Shown here piece after piece: positions 1 to 12,400 of a DNA stretch of 64,000 nt. The notes below the pieces were generated by a model. That model had not been told where the DNA came from and made no database searches. It saw only the letters and a program-made list of their open reading frames with translations. The position numbers and the translations under genes are program-made. The stretch is from Aculops lycopersici (Eukaryota; Arthropoda; Arachnida; Trombidiformes; Eriophyidae), in contig WNKI01000005.1 of NCBI GenBank assembly GCA_015350385.1, forward strand, positions 1,620,505 through 1,684,504, in the 5' to 3' direction. Each line of letters begins with the position of its first letter. Positions within the stretch are counted from its first letter, which is position 1.

Positions 1-683
1 CTGTGCCCCAAACAAACTGAATGACTAAAAAATGGCAATACAATAAATTTGATTCGAACTCTAGAAATTACTGGCCACTCTCTACAGTAGTATTTGTAGC
101 TTGCTCTCCTTGTGGTGGCCGCGTCGAAAGTAAACGTCAACCGCAAGATAGAGAGAAACGGAGGGCGGCGCTTAGGCCCACTGATCTGGTTGCCTGATAA
201 ACGCTGGTATTGGTGGCCATTTGTTGATCAATACAGGCTATCGTTAAACAAATCGTTATGCGCTAACGTCATGGGATAGCAAACAGAGAGAGACAGACAG
301 ACAGACAGAGACAAAACAGTGCAGTATAGCTCCGTAGGCGCCCATTGCACTTTGTTATAACTTATGAGCTCAACTGAAGTATCCTCTCATTGCTAGCTTG
401 CCAACTTACAAACTCGCCAGCTGCATCTCATTGTCTTGTGTGTAGGACCAGTGCAAAGAGATGACAATGTTGACAGAAGTGAAAGTATCTTGCTCGCTAT
501 AAGTCATGAGTTAGTTATAACAACGAGATTGTGGACGGATAGTCATAGTTAGTCAGCGCGTAAATTTTCCAAAGGAAACGACTATCACAACAATAAGATC
601 AAAATCAACTCTCAACCATCGACCTACCGCATGATTTCCAGTTGAAGTCGGCAGACTTCAATACGATTATCACATCCACTTGG
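1..683. other. 5' flank of the NRF-6-like gene
   Basis: No gene is visible here. The stretch contains a short GA/GACA microsatellite around 284-312. The last 100-200 bases before the coding start probably hold the promoter and 5' UTR of the downstream acyltransferase gene. A TATA-like CTATAAG occurs near 496-502, but no core promoter can be assigned with certainty. Confidence 0.4.
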
Positions 684-3600
684 ATGCAACAAAACGGAAG
701 AAAGAAAATCATGAAGCTACAGATGGCGCCGCTCCTGGTGCTAATTATTGCAGCGACATTTATCTCAGCGGCTATTGCAAGTGAACAGCCGGCAACAAGC
801 TCGAACTTAGTGGTCAAAGATCATGATAAGAATGACAAGTTTCAAGAAGACAGTTGCAAGTTGTGCAACGAACCGCCAACAGCCTACTTTTCGGACAACT
901 CATTAACGCGAAAGTTCGACGGCCACGTGACTTTTGACGAGTACATCAGGTATGCAATGCGATCTGTGAAGCTGATTGCTGGATTCGACAACGATTTGCA
1001 TCGATACGATAACCACTGGGACTTGATATACTCGTTTGAACGCAACCTCACCTACAACGACGATGCAACGTTGAAAATGAGAGCTCGAATAGATCCAAGT
1101 GAAATGAAGCTACTCGACAAGGAGAGTGAGCTAACGCTGATTGAGAATGAGAGAAACCAGGAGATTTGCGGCCGGCATCTAAATTATTTGATTGGAGAGA
1201 CTCGCAAACTAATGTCAACCTCAAATTCATACTTGACATCAAAGCAGTTGAGTTTGATAGACTTCATTGAATCCTTTGGCTCAATACCAATGCCAATGTT
1301 GATGATGGGCAACTTTATATCAATCGGCTCGCAACCACAGTGCGTCTCTTCCACGCATAAAATATTCACAGGTGGCCAACAAGAGGAGTTCAAGTCAAGA
1401 TATTGCATCGCCAACTTCCGCTCGCCAACTTGGCACCTCAAGCCGAGCGATGATCCCAAACGAATGGGCAGTGAGTCAATTAAGCTGGGCGTTTGTTTGC
1501 CAAAAAGTTGTAACTCGATATCTATTTTGAGGCACTCGGATAAGATTGAAAAGCTAATCAAATTGGCCAGAATGAATCAGGTTCCATATGAAAGCTTTCA
1601 ATTAACCAACTTGTTTTGTCTACCTGACGAGTCATCACCACTGAGGCAATTTTGTTTATCAGCTAAAATATTCATAGCAACATTGAGTCTGTGGCTGAGT
1701 TTGGTCGCCTACTACTCAATCAAATATGAGTTCATGCTGCTCGAGGTAAACGTATCTTCAGACGATGACAAGAGATTGGCATATGGGAGCATAATGAACA
1801 GTAAAATGATGAAAATTTTCGCCTTCCGTTTGAGCTATGAAAATTTATTCGATATCAAAAGCTCACTTCCGGTTGACTCAATTATCAGCCGGACGGCCGC
1901 AAAAAAGAACGATACGAAGTTACAAACAAATGTCAACCACCAGTTGAGTGGCAAGTACATCCAAAACTTGACCACCTACGTAACAGGCGACACTCAACTG
2001 AGTCATGATTCTCTTGATAATATTAATATCCCTCCGATTTTAGCTGCACCAGGGAGCAAAGTAAACGCTACAAATCGAAAAACACCATCAGTCGATCTAG
2101 CTTCCATCGATGGCATCAAGGTTATATCAATGATTTGGCTAATTAGCGCGCATACTTTGTTATTCTTCATTCGTGGCATCTCAAATGGAAGAGACTTTTG
2201 GTCGATATTGAAAGATGCAAGATTCGTAACCATAATGGCGGGCATCTTCCCAGTTGATTCATTCTTCACCATTACAGGCATTTTAACGGCTTATTTAAAA
2301 TTTAACAAGCAAGATGGGATGGCGATGCGAAAGGCAAAATATTGGCTCGAGGCGTTCGTTCACAGGTATCTCCGCTTTATGCCCATGTATCTATTGGTCT
2401 TCTGGTACACCCGAGATGTTAGCGAGTATATCGGCACCGGTCCCTTGTGGGATTACTCCACTGCAGACACAAGTTTGAGGTCAGTCTGCAAGCAAGAGAG
2501 TGTCTTGGTTCCCCTACTATTTCAGGCCAACTTCAAACCCATCGATCAGCATTGTGTTAAACCAGCCTGGTACCTGGCCAACGACTACCAGTACCTGCTA
2601 ATGACTCCAATATTTATTGCCCTTTTAATGAAGTCAAGACTATTGGGTTACCTTTTTATTGGCATCAGTGTGGCAGCTAGTCTAGCGGGACAATTCTTCA
2701 CAGTTCTATACTCAAAGGAGTTTACGGATTTTGATGCTCTAGTTAACTTTAAGCCAATGTTTGCTACCTACGTACTTAAAGACCTGTGGCGACTCTACGT
2801 GTTACCCTACAATCGGCTGCCTCCCTATTTGATTGGTCTCCTTGCCGGTCATCTAATGTACATGCGAAACAAGAAAAGTAGCGCCAGGGTTCGTAGGCAC
2901 AAGGAAAAGTTGGAAAAATATAGCATCAGCGAGTCAACTAGTGACACAATAATTAGGCAATCAAAATCAGAGCAATCAATATCGTCATCAGCATCAGTAT
3001 CTACAATCGACTCGTCTAGTCAAGACGCCGAGCAACACGATGCTAGTACAGCCAACATGTTGGCCAGTAACAGTAGACTATGTAATCACCGGACATCAAC
3101 AAGTGGCAAGATTTCAGCAGCATCAAATAACCCGCAAAAATGTGGTACTCAATCGCTCATCGTGTTGCTCAGAAGGTTTGTTTGCGCAAATGTTTGGTCA
3201 CCACTAATGGCTCTGATCTCAATCATCTACTTGCCCCTCTTCACGAAAGTCTCAGTCCTACCCGATGGTCCATTGACTATGATCGGGGCCTCGGGCATAA
3301 TTGCGCTAATGAGATTTGTTTGGTCTGTGGCTATTGCAAGACTAGTTTATGTTTGCGCAACCAGATTTATGAGAAAGGAACCCGATCATCAGCAGCAAGT
3401 TGATAAAGTTGACAACAACAATGTTATATCCAATAACCGCCTGTTCGAGAACATAGAGCAACAGCAGCATTCGGCGCCACAATGCAAACTCAAAGGCCAT
3501 ACTAATATCTATGCGGCCGATGATGATAGTTTTGTTGTCAAATTCTTGTCATCACCAAAGTGGAAACCTTGGTCCAAGATTGGACTTCCTGTTCTGCTTA

Positions 3601-3800
3601 TCCAATGGGAGGTAATAAGTTATTTGGCTCAAACACAAACATCACTACCTACCATGACCATCACAATACTGATGGCGTTTATTTTACTTTGCATTGTGGC
3701 AACTTACTCGCTTGCCATACTCATATATCTCACCATTGAGTATCCCCTGACTCAAATCGAGCAATTGTATATTCAACCCCTACTATTCAACAAACTGTAA
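684..3800 (+). CDS. NRF-6-like membrane acyltransferase (nose resistant to fluoxetine family)
   Basis: Predicted multipass acyltransferase of the NRF-6 / acyltransferase 3 family, about 1038 residues in one exon. Such proteins are thought to acylate or transport lipids or small hydrophobic molecules across arthropod and nematode epithelia; the substrate here is unknown. A hydrophobic signal peptide follows Met10 (ATG at 711, which has a better -3 A than the ATG at 684). A Cys-containing extracellular NRF domain covers roughly residues 50-330. The acyltransferase 3 domain starts near residue 471 with LASIDGIKVISMIWLISAH, whose His (about 489) is the likely catalytic residue, and about ten membrane helices follow. 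Two low-complexity loops (about residues 730-822 and 895-945) interrupt the transmembrane core. The in-frame TTG upstream at 642 is not a likely start. The gene converges on the ICT1-like gene with about 95 bp between stops. Confidence 0.88.
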   Translation: MQQNGRKKIMKLQMAPLLVLIIAATFISAAIASEQPATSSNLVVKDHDKNDKFQEDSCKLCNEPPTAYFSDNSLTRKFDGHVTFDEYIRYAMRSVKLIAGFDNDLHRYDNHWDLIYSFERNLTYNDDATLKMRARIDPSEMKLLDKESELTLIENERNQEICGRHLNYLIGETRKLMSTSNSYLTSKQLSLIDFIESFGSIPMPMLMMGNFISIGSQPQCVSSTHKIFTGGQQEEFKSRYCIANFRSPTWHLKPSDDPKRMGSESIKLGVCLPKSCNSISILRHSDKIEKLIKLARMNQVPYESFQLTNLFCLPDESSPLRQFCLSAKIFIATLSLWLSLVAYYSIKYEFMLLEVNVSSDDDKRLAYGSIMNSKMMKIFAFRLSYENLFDIKSSLPVDSIISRTAAKKNDTKLQTNVNHQLSGKYIQNLTTYVTGDTQLSHDSLDNINIPPILAAPGSKVNATNRKTPSVDLASIDGIKVISMIWLISAHTLLFFIRGISNGRDFWSILKDARFVTIMAGIFPVDSFFTITGILTAYLKFNKQDGMAMRKAKYWLEAFVHRYLRFMPMYLLVFWYTRDVSEYIGTGPLWDYSTADTSLRSVCKQESVLVPLLFQANFKPIDQHCVKPAWYLANDYQYLLMTPIFIALLMKSRLLGYLFIGISVAASLAGQFFTVLYSKEFTDFDALVNFKPMFATYVLKDLWRLYVLPYNRLPPYLIGLLAGHLMYMRNKKSSARVRRHKEKLEKYSISESTSDTIIRQSKSEQSISSSASVSTIDSSSQDAEQHDASTANMLASNSRLCNHRTSTSGKISAASNNPQKCGTQSLIVLLRRFVCANVWSPLMALISIIYLPLFTKVSVLPDGPLTMIGASGIIALMRFVWSVAIARLVYVCATRFMRKEPDHQQQVDKVDNNNVISNNRLFENIEQQQHSAPQCKLKGHTNIYAADDDSFVVKFLSSPKWKPWSKIGLPVLLIQWEVISYLAQTQTSLPTMTITILMAFILLCIVATYSLAILIYLTIEYPLTQIEQLYIQPLLFNKL

Positions 3801-3895
3801 TTTTTACGATCTTAAATACATCCTAACACCTAAGGGGAACACTCCATTTGTGAGCAATCAAACAATATCACAACAATTATACAAATTTGTACCTG

Positions 3896-4339
3896 TCACC
3901 AAAGATCCTTCGACATCATTCGTTTATTTTGACTAGCGATGCGCTTTGACTTCAGTCTTTCCGCATTGGCCCTCTCCAGTTGCCTCTTTCTCGTTTCCAA
4001 TTCCTCTAGCGTTGGCTCGGGCTTTTTTGGCCTCTCTGCCTCGTTGATATAACTACGTAGTTTGTCCATACAATCGGCTATGTTCAATGTTTGCTCACGC
4101 GTCTTCTCCGACCTAATTGTCAGGTATCCATCTTTGCCTATTCTGCCGGCTAATGACTCACCTAGCTTATCTCTGGTCTCTTTGGGTAGCCAGTCGGCCG
4201 AGGACAAGTGGAAGGATACGCTGACTTTGGTGTTTTTCTTGTTGATATGCTGGCCTCCGGGACCTGAACTTCTGCAAGCCTCGACGAGGAGCTTTTGTAT
4301 TGGAATTACGCCACTAAATTTCTTGCCTGCTCCACTCAT
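3896..4339 (-). CDS. ICT1: ICT1/MRPL58-type peptidyl-tRNA hydrolase (class I release factor fold)
   Basis: Codon-independent peptidyl-tRNA hydrolase domain of the mitochondrial rescue factor ICT1/MRPL58 family, which releases nascent chains from stalled mitoribosomes. The 147-residue product carries the catalytic GGQ at residues 28-30 within CRSSGPGGQHINKKNTKV. It then has the FHLSSADWLP strand region and a basic C-terminal tail (RLKSKRIASQNKRMMSKDLW), of the type that sits in the mRNA channel. The family normally has a further ~60 N-terminal residues including a transit peptide. These are absent here, and a stop lies two codons upstream of this ATG, so a short upstream exon could exist or targeting may differ. 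The gene is single-exon and lies tail-to-tail with the NRF-6-like gene. A second copy without GGQ lies at 16454-16876. Confidence 0.88.
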   Translation of the reverse strand: MSGAGKKFSGVIPIQKLLVEACRSSGPGGQHINKKNTKVSVSFHLSSADWLPKETRDKLGESLAGRIGKDGYLTIRSEKTREQTLNIADCMDKLRSYINEAERPKKPEPTLEELETRKRQLERANAERLKSKRIASQNKRMMSKDLW

Positions 4340-4614
4340 GCTCTAGGCAACTGAAGCAGCATGAATTGTGCCAATATTCCAAGTTAGTGGAGATGGTCAT
4401 CAAGTAATAGATATTAAATTTTGCAAATAAAGTAGTTATTTGCAATATTCAGCTCAGCACCGATCCACTTCCTGTCATGTGCGAGCGGCCAGTCCGAGTC
4501 AGGTAAGGTCTAGAAATGATTATAGACCACATGATAATCGTACATAGAAGCGATTTGAGCTAAGTTAGTTTGATTTGCCATCCACTTCGTTGCTATGGCC
4601 ATAAGAAATTTGTG

Positions 4615-5496
4615 CTAGTGCACAAATTTGACCCTTAGTTTATTATTAAGATCCTTTGCGCTGAAAACTCTGCAAAAGTCATCGAATTCAATGAAGCCAT
4701 CGTTATTGTGGTCCATCTCAGCAAACACCCGGTCAGTTATCTTATCGAGCTGGTAATCCTCAATAAAATTTCCAACCATCATTTTGAGTACACTTCTCAC
4801 ATCATCGAAACTGATCCTGCCGTCATTGTCAGCGTCATAGACTCTGAATATAAACATGAGCTTTCGCCTGAGGCCTTCGTTGTGGCCAATGGATTGCATA
4901 CTGTTCTCTTGTTGCGGTTGGTTATGGTTGCTGTTGCTACTGTTGTTATGATGTCCGTTTTGTTGGTTGTGCTGTTGTTGTTGGCAATGAGAGAAAAAGT
5001 TCCTCGACTTGGCCATAGTGGTTGTGGATTTACTACTATCGCGGCCATGGGAGCGAGTTGAGTAGTTGGTATTACCTGTTCCAGGCGTTATATTGATTTG
5101 CTGTCGACGAAGTCTTGGATTGCTCGCGTTGAGATACGACCTGTGGCTGTCATTTTGGCTTGAATTGAGTCCATTTCCATGACTGAAAATACTATTTGCA
5201 TGGCCATTGGAGTTTGTTTTAAATGTTGCCAACACTCTAACGAATTGGCGAAAGTTAATCCTTTCATCTGAGTTGCATTCTGAGAAAACAATTTGAATTA
5301 ATCTATCGCACAGTGGATTTATAGCCAATTCGGGAATCGACAGGAGATCATTCTTGCCCAAAGATCCGCACTTTGCTCGATCCAACAACGAGAACCTTGT
5401 GTACAGTTTCTCTATTTCACTTGGACTAAATCCCGTCTCTTCGCTAATTTGACGAACTTCTTCATCTTGAAGCATGAAAGATGATGTGTTGCCCAT
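4615..5496 (-). CDS. CHP1: Calcineurin B homologous protein (CHP1-like) with long insert
   Basis: EF-hand protein of the CHP1 family, an obligate partner of Na+/H+ exchangers and a calcium-dependent regulator at membranes. The start MGNTSS fits N-myristoylation. Residues 1-94 carry two degenerate EF-hands with the family signature ETGFSPSEIEKLYTRF and IPELAINPL. The two canonical calcium-binding loops are DADNDGRISFDD (221-232) and DHNNDGFIEFDD (262-273), and the protein ends LRVKFVH as the family does. The usual length is about 195 residues but this one has 293. The difference is an Asn/Gln/His/Ser-rich insert at about 95-207, exactly at the central linker between the two EF-hand lobes. The gene is single-exon, and the insert is in frame with no obvious GT-AG pair removing it cleanly. 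Confidence 0.88.
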   Translation of the reverse strand: MGNTSSFMLQDEEVRQISEETGFSPSEIEKLYTRFSLLDRAKCGSLGKNDLLSIPELAINPLCDRLIQIVFSECNSDERINFRQFVRVLATFKTNSNGHANSIFSHGNGLNSSQNDSHRSYLNASNPRLRRQQINITPGTGNTNYSTRSHGRDSSKSTTTMAKSRNFFSHCQQQQHNQQNGHHNNSSNSNHNQPQQENSMQSIGHNEGLRRKLMFIFRVYDADNDGRISFDDVRSVLKMMVGNFIEDYQLDKITDRVFAEMDHNNDGFIEFDDFCRVFSAKDLNNKLRVKFVH

Positions 5497-6416
5497 TTTA
5501 ATTGCCCATCGGTTGTTTAATTAGAACTTTCAACCTGCAACCTGACCACAACAACAACAACTTAGCCCGCGCACTTGGCTTGCCAAAGTCCATGGCCAAA
5601 AAGATGAATGTGCGTTATTGAATTAGCCATTAGTTAGTTTGCGAAAACTATTTGCAAACAATCAGCAAACAGTCTGTCTATTTAGTTGGAAGTTTCGAAA
5701 CATATCCAGGGGGGAAATGCACAATCTTAGCGTGATGCTTTGCCACAAGCCAAAGGGAGGGAGTAGGTCGAGTAGCAATTTTACAAATGGGAAATATCGT
5801 GTGCATTTTTCTAATCTCAAAATTTTCCTGTTTTTCTCCCTCTCCCTCACTCGCTCTCTCTCTCTCTCTCTCCTCCCGTGTATCTAGTTGAGCAACTTGT
5901 GCACGCACTCTGCGTGCAGCCTCCCCTGCAACTAATACAACTACTGCCTTGCTCGACGATGGCGAGAAGAGGAACTCGCTGCAGGTGGTTGCCTCATCCA
6001 CCTTCGTTATCCTGGTTGCCAAAATCTCGGGTTACATTCATCTTTTATGATATGGCATACCAGTGCGATAGTTTTAGCCCAAAACCTACGGGAGCTGCGT
6101 CATTTTGACGCCAACTGGGGGAGCTGGCGGCGCAAACGAGTCAAAGCGAGCCAACGAACATCATCAATATACACAGAGAGGGAGCATATAACAAGGAAAC
6201 AATCCGTTTATTCAATTGATTAGTTTGCAAGGTCAAGAAAAGAAAAGATATTAGATCATCCAGATGGTGAGTATGAGTGAGTTTTTGCGCGGCGTTAGCG
6301 ATAAAGCGAGTGGCGGGTTGTATTTTGGACGTTGGCCAGTCAAATGAATCAATTTTAGCTTCTAAGTTTTGCTGAAATGTCTCGCTGATGAATCAAGTTA
6401 ATAATTGTTTAGGGGG
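5497..6416. other. Intergenic region with CT microsatellite
   Basis: No gene is visible. This is the 5' flank of the CHP1-like gene and the 3' flank of the large membrane-protein gene, both on the minus strand. A CT-rich tract with pure CT runs covers about 5838-5875. Confidence 0.5.
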
Positions 6417-9400
6417 TCAAACGACAATGGTGCGATAATTGCGCTGCTCGTTGTCGTTGGCAACCTTTAAGGCTGTCGGCGCCGATGCCGCTGCCACTGC
6501 TGTAGCCGTCGATGGATGCACCTCTCTAGCTTGACGCTGATTGCCGTGATGGTTTGTGGCAAAGTCCTCGATGCCAAGCTCACTTGGCGAGTCATCCACT
6601 CGCCGGCCCATCACCACGTCGGCCGGCGGCGGCAGAGCCACCGACTCGTCGACCATCCTGTTGGCTCGCTCCAGATATTGGAGTTGACTGTGGTGTTGTG
6701 GTTGTTGTTGTTGTTGCAGTGTGTGACTTGGGTGCGTGTTGCGCTGGATTTGCATTGGACTGGCGATACTTGCGGCCGCGACTGGCTTGGCAAGCTCGTG
6801 ATTTGAGTGGTAAGTGAAGGACCTTTGCATCCTATTGTTGCCAGGAACAACATTATTTGCTTGGCTCAAGTTACTGCCATGGACAAGCGGGACCTTCTCA
6901 CTCTCCTTTGTTGGCGGCTGGTAGGACACTGATACTAGTTGTGCCATTGGCGGCACAACTCGAGCTAGATGATTGGATGAAGCGACTTGTGACGCAGCGC
7001 CCACTTTCATTGGAAACCCAAACAAAGGCGACGATGGCGAAGTAAATGGGCTCTCCGAGTCCAGAGTCTTGAAGTTGGTTTGCGACTGTGACTGCTGATT
7101 GGCTGGCTTAATCTCAACTTGACTCTGGACTTGTGTTGCCGCCACCGCTGGCTCCGATGGCGCTCGGTGGTTGTACATCTTGGCGATCTGCTGCTGTTGT
7201 TGTTGCAAATGACTAGAGGCGGCAGAGATGGCATTGTTTAGTCGATCCTCCACTGAGCTTAGCGTTTCCGGTTGGCCTCCAGTTGCCTTGCCACTTAGTT
7301 GCTCTGTGGTGCCACCAATTTGAGCCTCCTCGTTTGGAATCGGAAGTCGAAAATGACTGGGCGGAACCAAGAAACTTGCCTCTCTTCCAGCTGTTGCCGA
7401 CATGAAACCCGATGGGCGCAGGCGAAGTCTAGCATTTGCCACGTGGAAACCCGGTCCTAACACCTTGATTGGCAGCGACCTGTTAGGGGATGGGTCCTCT
7501 TGGCCCGACTCGCCTCCTTCAAGATCCTCGTTATCCGCCGACATGCGACTCTTAGCCTGCTGCTGCTGACCCTCCGAGGCTCTACGCGATAAGTCAGACA
7601 ACAGCCGGCCAATTAGACCAACTGGTGGTGCCGTTGGAGAATCGTCGCCCGTTGAGCCCATGATAAAGTGCTGGCGGTTTTGTTGTCGGCCGGCAAGCGA
7701 AAAGGGCGCCCTAAAACTTGGCGCCTGCATTGCATCATCCGAGGACGACGACTCATCGAAATCAGCGCGACTCAACGACTGTGACCTAATGCCGGCACCC
7801 ACTTGTTGCGCCTCCGAGGGAAACTCAAAGGTTCGCTCCACAGTGACTCCAGGTCCTCTGAAGGTCCTCCTTATAGTTCCGCTAATAAATCCATCGCCAA
7901 TGGGACTCAAGGGACCAGACATTAGGCTGGACAAATCGGAAGTTTGAGACGATTGTGGCGATTGTTGGTGCATTTGTAGGCCGGTGATAAACTCGGCGGC
8001 TTCCGCTTGATCGTCGTCTGCCTCATCATTTGACATCCTATGGTTTGGCCTAACATTCCTGCCCGCCTCCTCTTGGCCACTTGTTACATCCGGCGCCCAC
8101 TCGTCGGAATCCAGGTCGCTCCAGCTGGCGCCAGCCGATGAGGCCGAAGTTGGTCCCTCCTGTTGTTGACTAGAAGATCTCGCTCCATTGTCTTGTCTCG
8201 AATGCGAAAACAAGAGAGACTTACCCGAAGAGTTTGTTTTGTTTGCCACCGGTGGCTCGCGATCGCTAGTTGCAGTTGCCTTGTCTAAACTTGCGGCCAC
8301 ACTACCAAGCATGGCGCGCAGCAGAGGATTCACCATGGCACTTGGCGGTGAATCTAGTGGAGACATGCCGTTCAAACCCAAGCGTCCGGACCCTCCAATT
8401 AGAATCATGTGAGGTGAACCAAATGGGGTTGGCATGAACATTGGAGAACTCATTGACTCAATTGGACTAGACATTGGACCAAAGAGATCGCCAAAACTTG
8501 AAGCTCTGGGCGACCCACCAAGGGGACGAATGGGTGACAGGTTGTTTGAGCTGCTTGCTAGGATCATCATCGAGCCGCGAGGTCTCGAGGACGACGGACC
8601 ATAAATGCTGTGCATCGACCTCGTGGGTGGCACAAACTTTGGCAACTGAGTCACATCGAAAGTCTCGACATCTGGATCCGTGACGCTCGACGTGGAAGAA
8701 GACTTGTTGCTTGCCGTCGAGTCCGACTTGACGATTGTCGCGTTTACCTGTTGACTAGCTTGACTGTCCAATTGAGTTGCGTTTTTGTTGTTGCCACTTC
8801 CGCTTGGCGCCATTTCACCCGAAGCCAACTCCTGTTCGGCCAGCGAGTTTGCTCGCATAATCATGCTCATCAAACCGAGGGGCGGGATCAAATGGTGATG
8901 AGGATGGTTGTGGTGGTGGTGACGGTGATGGTAGGCTTGCGTTGGCGGCATTAGGAACGAGGGAACCGCTCCGCTGAACAATCCCATTGGCGGTCCATCC
9001 AATTCCTGCTGTTGTTGAGTATAATCCGATCCGAATGGCGATTGACTGGCTCCAAAGATCGATGGAGGTTGTGCTAGAAATGGACCCGTGGAGTCCATGA
9101 ATCTCGAAGGAAACAGCATGGAGCTTATGGGCGACGTTTGACTAAAGATCGGCTCGGCATTGATAGTGATAGTGGCTGAGGCTATTGGTTGGTCATTCGT
9201 TGTCTCGTTGCCATTGCTACTTCCGTTCAAATCTAATCTCATTGGCCTGATTCCGCTGAACATTGGAGGAAGCAATCTCTCGAGAAGCGAAGGAAATGGT
9301 GCAATCGACGAGTCATTTAGGGACGACTCGTTGAAGGTTCCACTTGAGCTAATTATAATGGTGGCTCCATTTTTGTTCACCTTTCTGATAATTGTAGGCT

Positions 9401-12400
9401 GTTTTCCGCCATTGGTAGCAGCAGCCAGAGTTCTATTGCGCAACGACTTGATCAGCGAGCCAAAGTCCATGTCTTGGAAGAGCTCGCTTAAAATTGGACC
9501 AACAATTGAGGCTGGTTGAGATTGACTTGGACCACTACCGAGGCCAAACGCCTCAACAGGTAGTCGGTGCAACTGGGGGTTGTGGTGAGAGTGTTGTCGG
9601 TGGTGGCCAAGCAAATTGAACTGCTGGCTGATGTCATTGGGGTTAACTTCATTTGGCGAGCTAGTTGTTGTTGTGGTCATTTCCTCGCGTTCCCTTTCGT
9701 CGGTGTTGGCGTTGCCTCCATTTGCGCCAGTTTGCGGCGACTCGGTTTTGTCATCGAAACCGTCGGATCCACTATCATTGCCATTAGTATTATGCAACTT
9801 TTGTTGGTCGCGCGAAGATCTAATTAATGGCTGACTGTCCAGCGAGTCAATAGTTTCCTCGGAGTCGCTGTCCAGGTTGCCGCCGTCACCTGTTGCTGGT
9901 GGATCCGTTTGCAAGTTAACAGGAAAACTCGACCGTTTACCTGAGACGCGCGTGACCAAGGAATCGCCTGCAACTGGAGCAGTGCCGCCGCTAGAGTTGG
10001 ACCCACTGAAGAGCAGAATGGTGATCAAGCAAACTAGAGTCATCACAAGGCAAGCCAGGTTCATGTAGCGCAACTTGTTGACCGAACAAAAGTCATTGAA
10101 TCTATTATGAGCGAAATTGGAAGGAATAGAGAGAGTTGGTCATTAGATGGATGGAAAGATTAGATAGTGTGAGAGTTGATTGAGAAAAGGGGAAAGTCAA
10201 TCTGAGAGAAAGGGAAAGTGAAATTGGAATCGAAAGGGTCGAAACATGAAATTGGCCGAGAGAAGTAGAAGTGTAATCGTTGGTGTGCCAATGCGAGACC
10301 TTGTCGAGGTTTCCACAAGATTATATAGTAACTCGCTGCACCTACCGTGATACTGATTGAGGTCAAGGGAAGCACTCGGGAAATTTCATTGGAGATTGCA
10401 ACTGAAGTTTCGGCATTTCTTTCACACGTTTTAATCCAAAGAAACGATCGTTCTATACAAAGCGAACCACAGGTAAGCAGCTTATTGAGTGTCTGGTCGC
10501 AACTTGCACATGTAAGTGTGTGAGCAATCTAATGCCTCGAATTGGATCGAATCTTTTGTGGCGACTGGCATGGCCGCTGGCGCCACCGTGGACAAGACAA
10601 GTCAACAGCAGGAGGATTGTAGTGGTGGCAGCCACCACTACAACTGACCACGATTTTCCTCCACCTTGACAATGACTTTCTTTCCTCAACCTCCTCTCCT
10701 CGCATCATCGTCGCTTTTTCTTTGAAGTTCACCTGCTGCTAGCTTGCCAAGATTATCTCAACAGTATCTTTCTAGTCATTGTCTCTGGTTTCACAGGTGA
10801 ATGAGAACATCGAATCGCTCTGCTTCGCCTCGGATCACTTGCATCGCTTCGCATTACGTCGGCTGAGTGGTGGCTTTAGAATAATCTATGGGCCACAATT
10901 GGACAACCTGTAGAGTTAGCGGCAACAACGGCATCGGCACTAGCAAACAACCACTTGATGCAGCGAGAAGGAGGCTAAATCCCCATCCCCTCCGCTCGCT
11001 AGTACATGTAGCATCGTTGTCGACTATCTGCTGGGCAGCCGGTTAGGTTGGCCATCTAACAACAATGAGAATGATGGTGCAAAAACACAGAGCTCTCGCC
11101 AATCTTGCTACGATTCTCGCCAAACCAAACGACCAACTGGCGAGTCACACAAACGACCAATTGGCCAGAGATTTGGCTGTAGACATGCAGCGACAAAAGC
11201 AAGCAATACAATATGCAAAGACAGTGGCAACCATCACTACTGTTGCTGCCGCTATCACTACTACCCATTTTGCAACCATCACATTAAAACAAAATGGAAG
11301 AAGCGATCAAGTGGAAAGATATGTACTGTTTTGTCGCTAGTCTTGGTCGTTGGCAAGCGACGAGCCAGAAAAGGCGCTAGCTCGCCAGAGGATTGTGGCA
11401 CACAACGAATTGCCGTCGAAATGTGACTGCCAAGTTTTACAATCGTTCTGCTAGAGCTTTGTGCGGTGGCGATTCGCATACACATTCCGCGCTTTGCACG
11501 GCCACCACAACCACCTGTGGCGCTGTATGTATCGCATAACTGAGCCGCCTACTTCCGGCGGGTCAAAGTAAAAAGCGCGCGCGCGTTTAGTTGGCCGACC
11601 ACCGAGTGACCGGATAAAATAACCAGCTAGTCTATTGTGAATTTACAATGGACTCTTAAAGTGATGTAACGAGCGAAAGCGAAACAAACCACTATAGAGG
11701 AGAAGATAAACTCTTGACGACTGCCATTTAGACACCAACCAGCTCGACGTCAAATCAGCATTGGCGTCAGTGTTGACACAAATCCCATCCCACAACGACT
11801 GTGGTTCCCTCACTCGGCAAGTCACTTTGATTGTCTCTAACTCATTATCCGAATCTCAACTTTGTTTACTAGCTGGCCACTTGTTGCCCTGGCCGCCGAC
11901 GATGTAACAAGTCAGTTGAAAGTCTGACTTTTTGAGCATCAGCGACGAGCGGCAGAATGCAAATTAGCTTCTACACTTTCACGTTTTTACACACAATCTA
12001 ATGGCAAGCTCTCGTTAGTTTGTGTCCGGCGAGCGAGCGAGCGAGTGAGCAAGTGGGCATCCGACGGAAGTAGGTCAGGTGGCGTCCGCAGTCGGCGCTG
12101 GTGTTCCCAGCGAGCGCACGACGGTCGAGTTGGTTGGGAATCACAGAGAGGAGATGTAGACGTCGAGATAACAAGCGAGCCAATTTAGATGCATTTTTTG
12201 CCAAGTCAGTTTCTGCCGCTTCGGCGAGATTTTCCATTTCAGTGTGATGTGACTCTTTAGGCTAACAACGAGTGGGAGAAAGTTGTCTGCTCCTGATTCT
12301 CCGACACTTGAATTATCCTCAGCGGTGACAGCTGAAAGGAGGAAAAAACCCTACTCCGCCCAGAGCAACTCGTCGGACAATTGAACTCGATCTGTCCAAT

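Noticed and set aside
6417..10073. Treating the large minus-strand ORF as a complete single-exon gene
   Set aside because: Its nominal start is a TTG. A phase-matched acceptor at 10101 and the donor at 12620 connect it to an ATG-starting exon instead.
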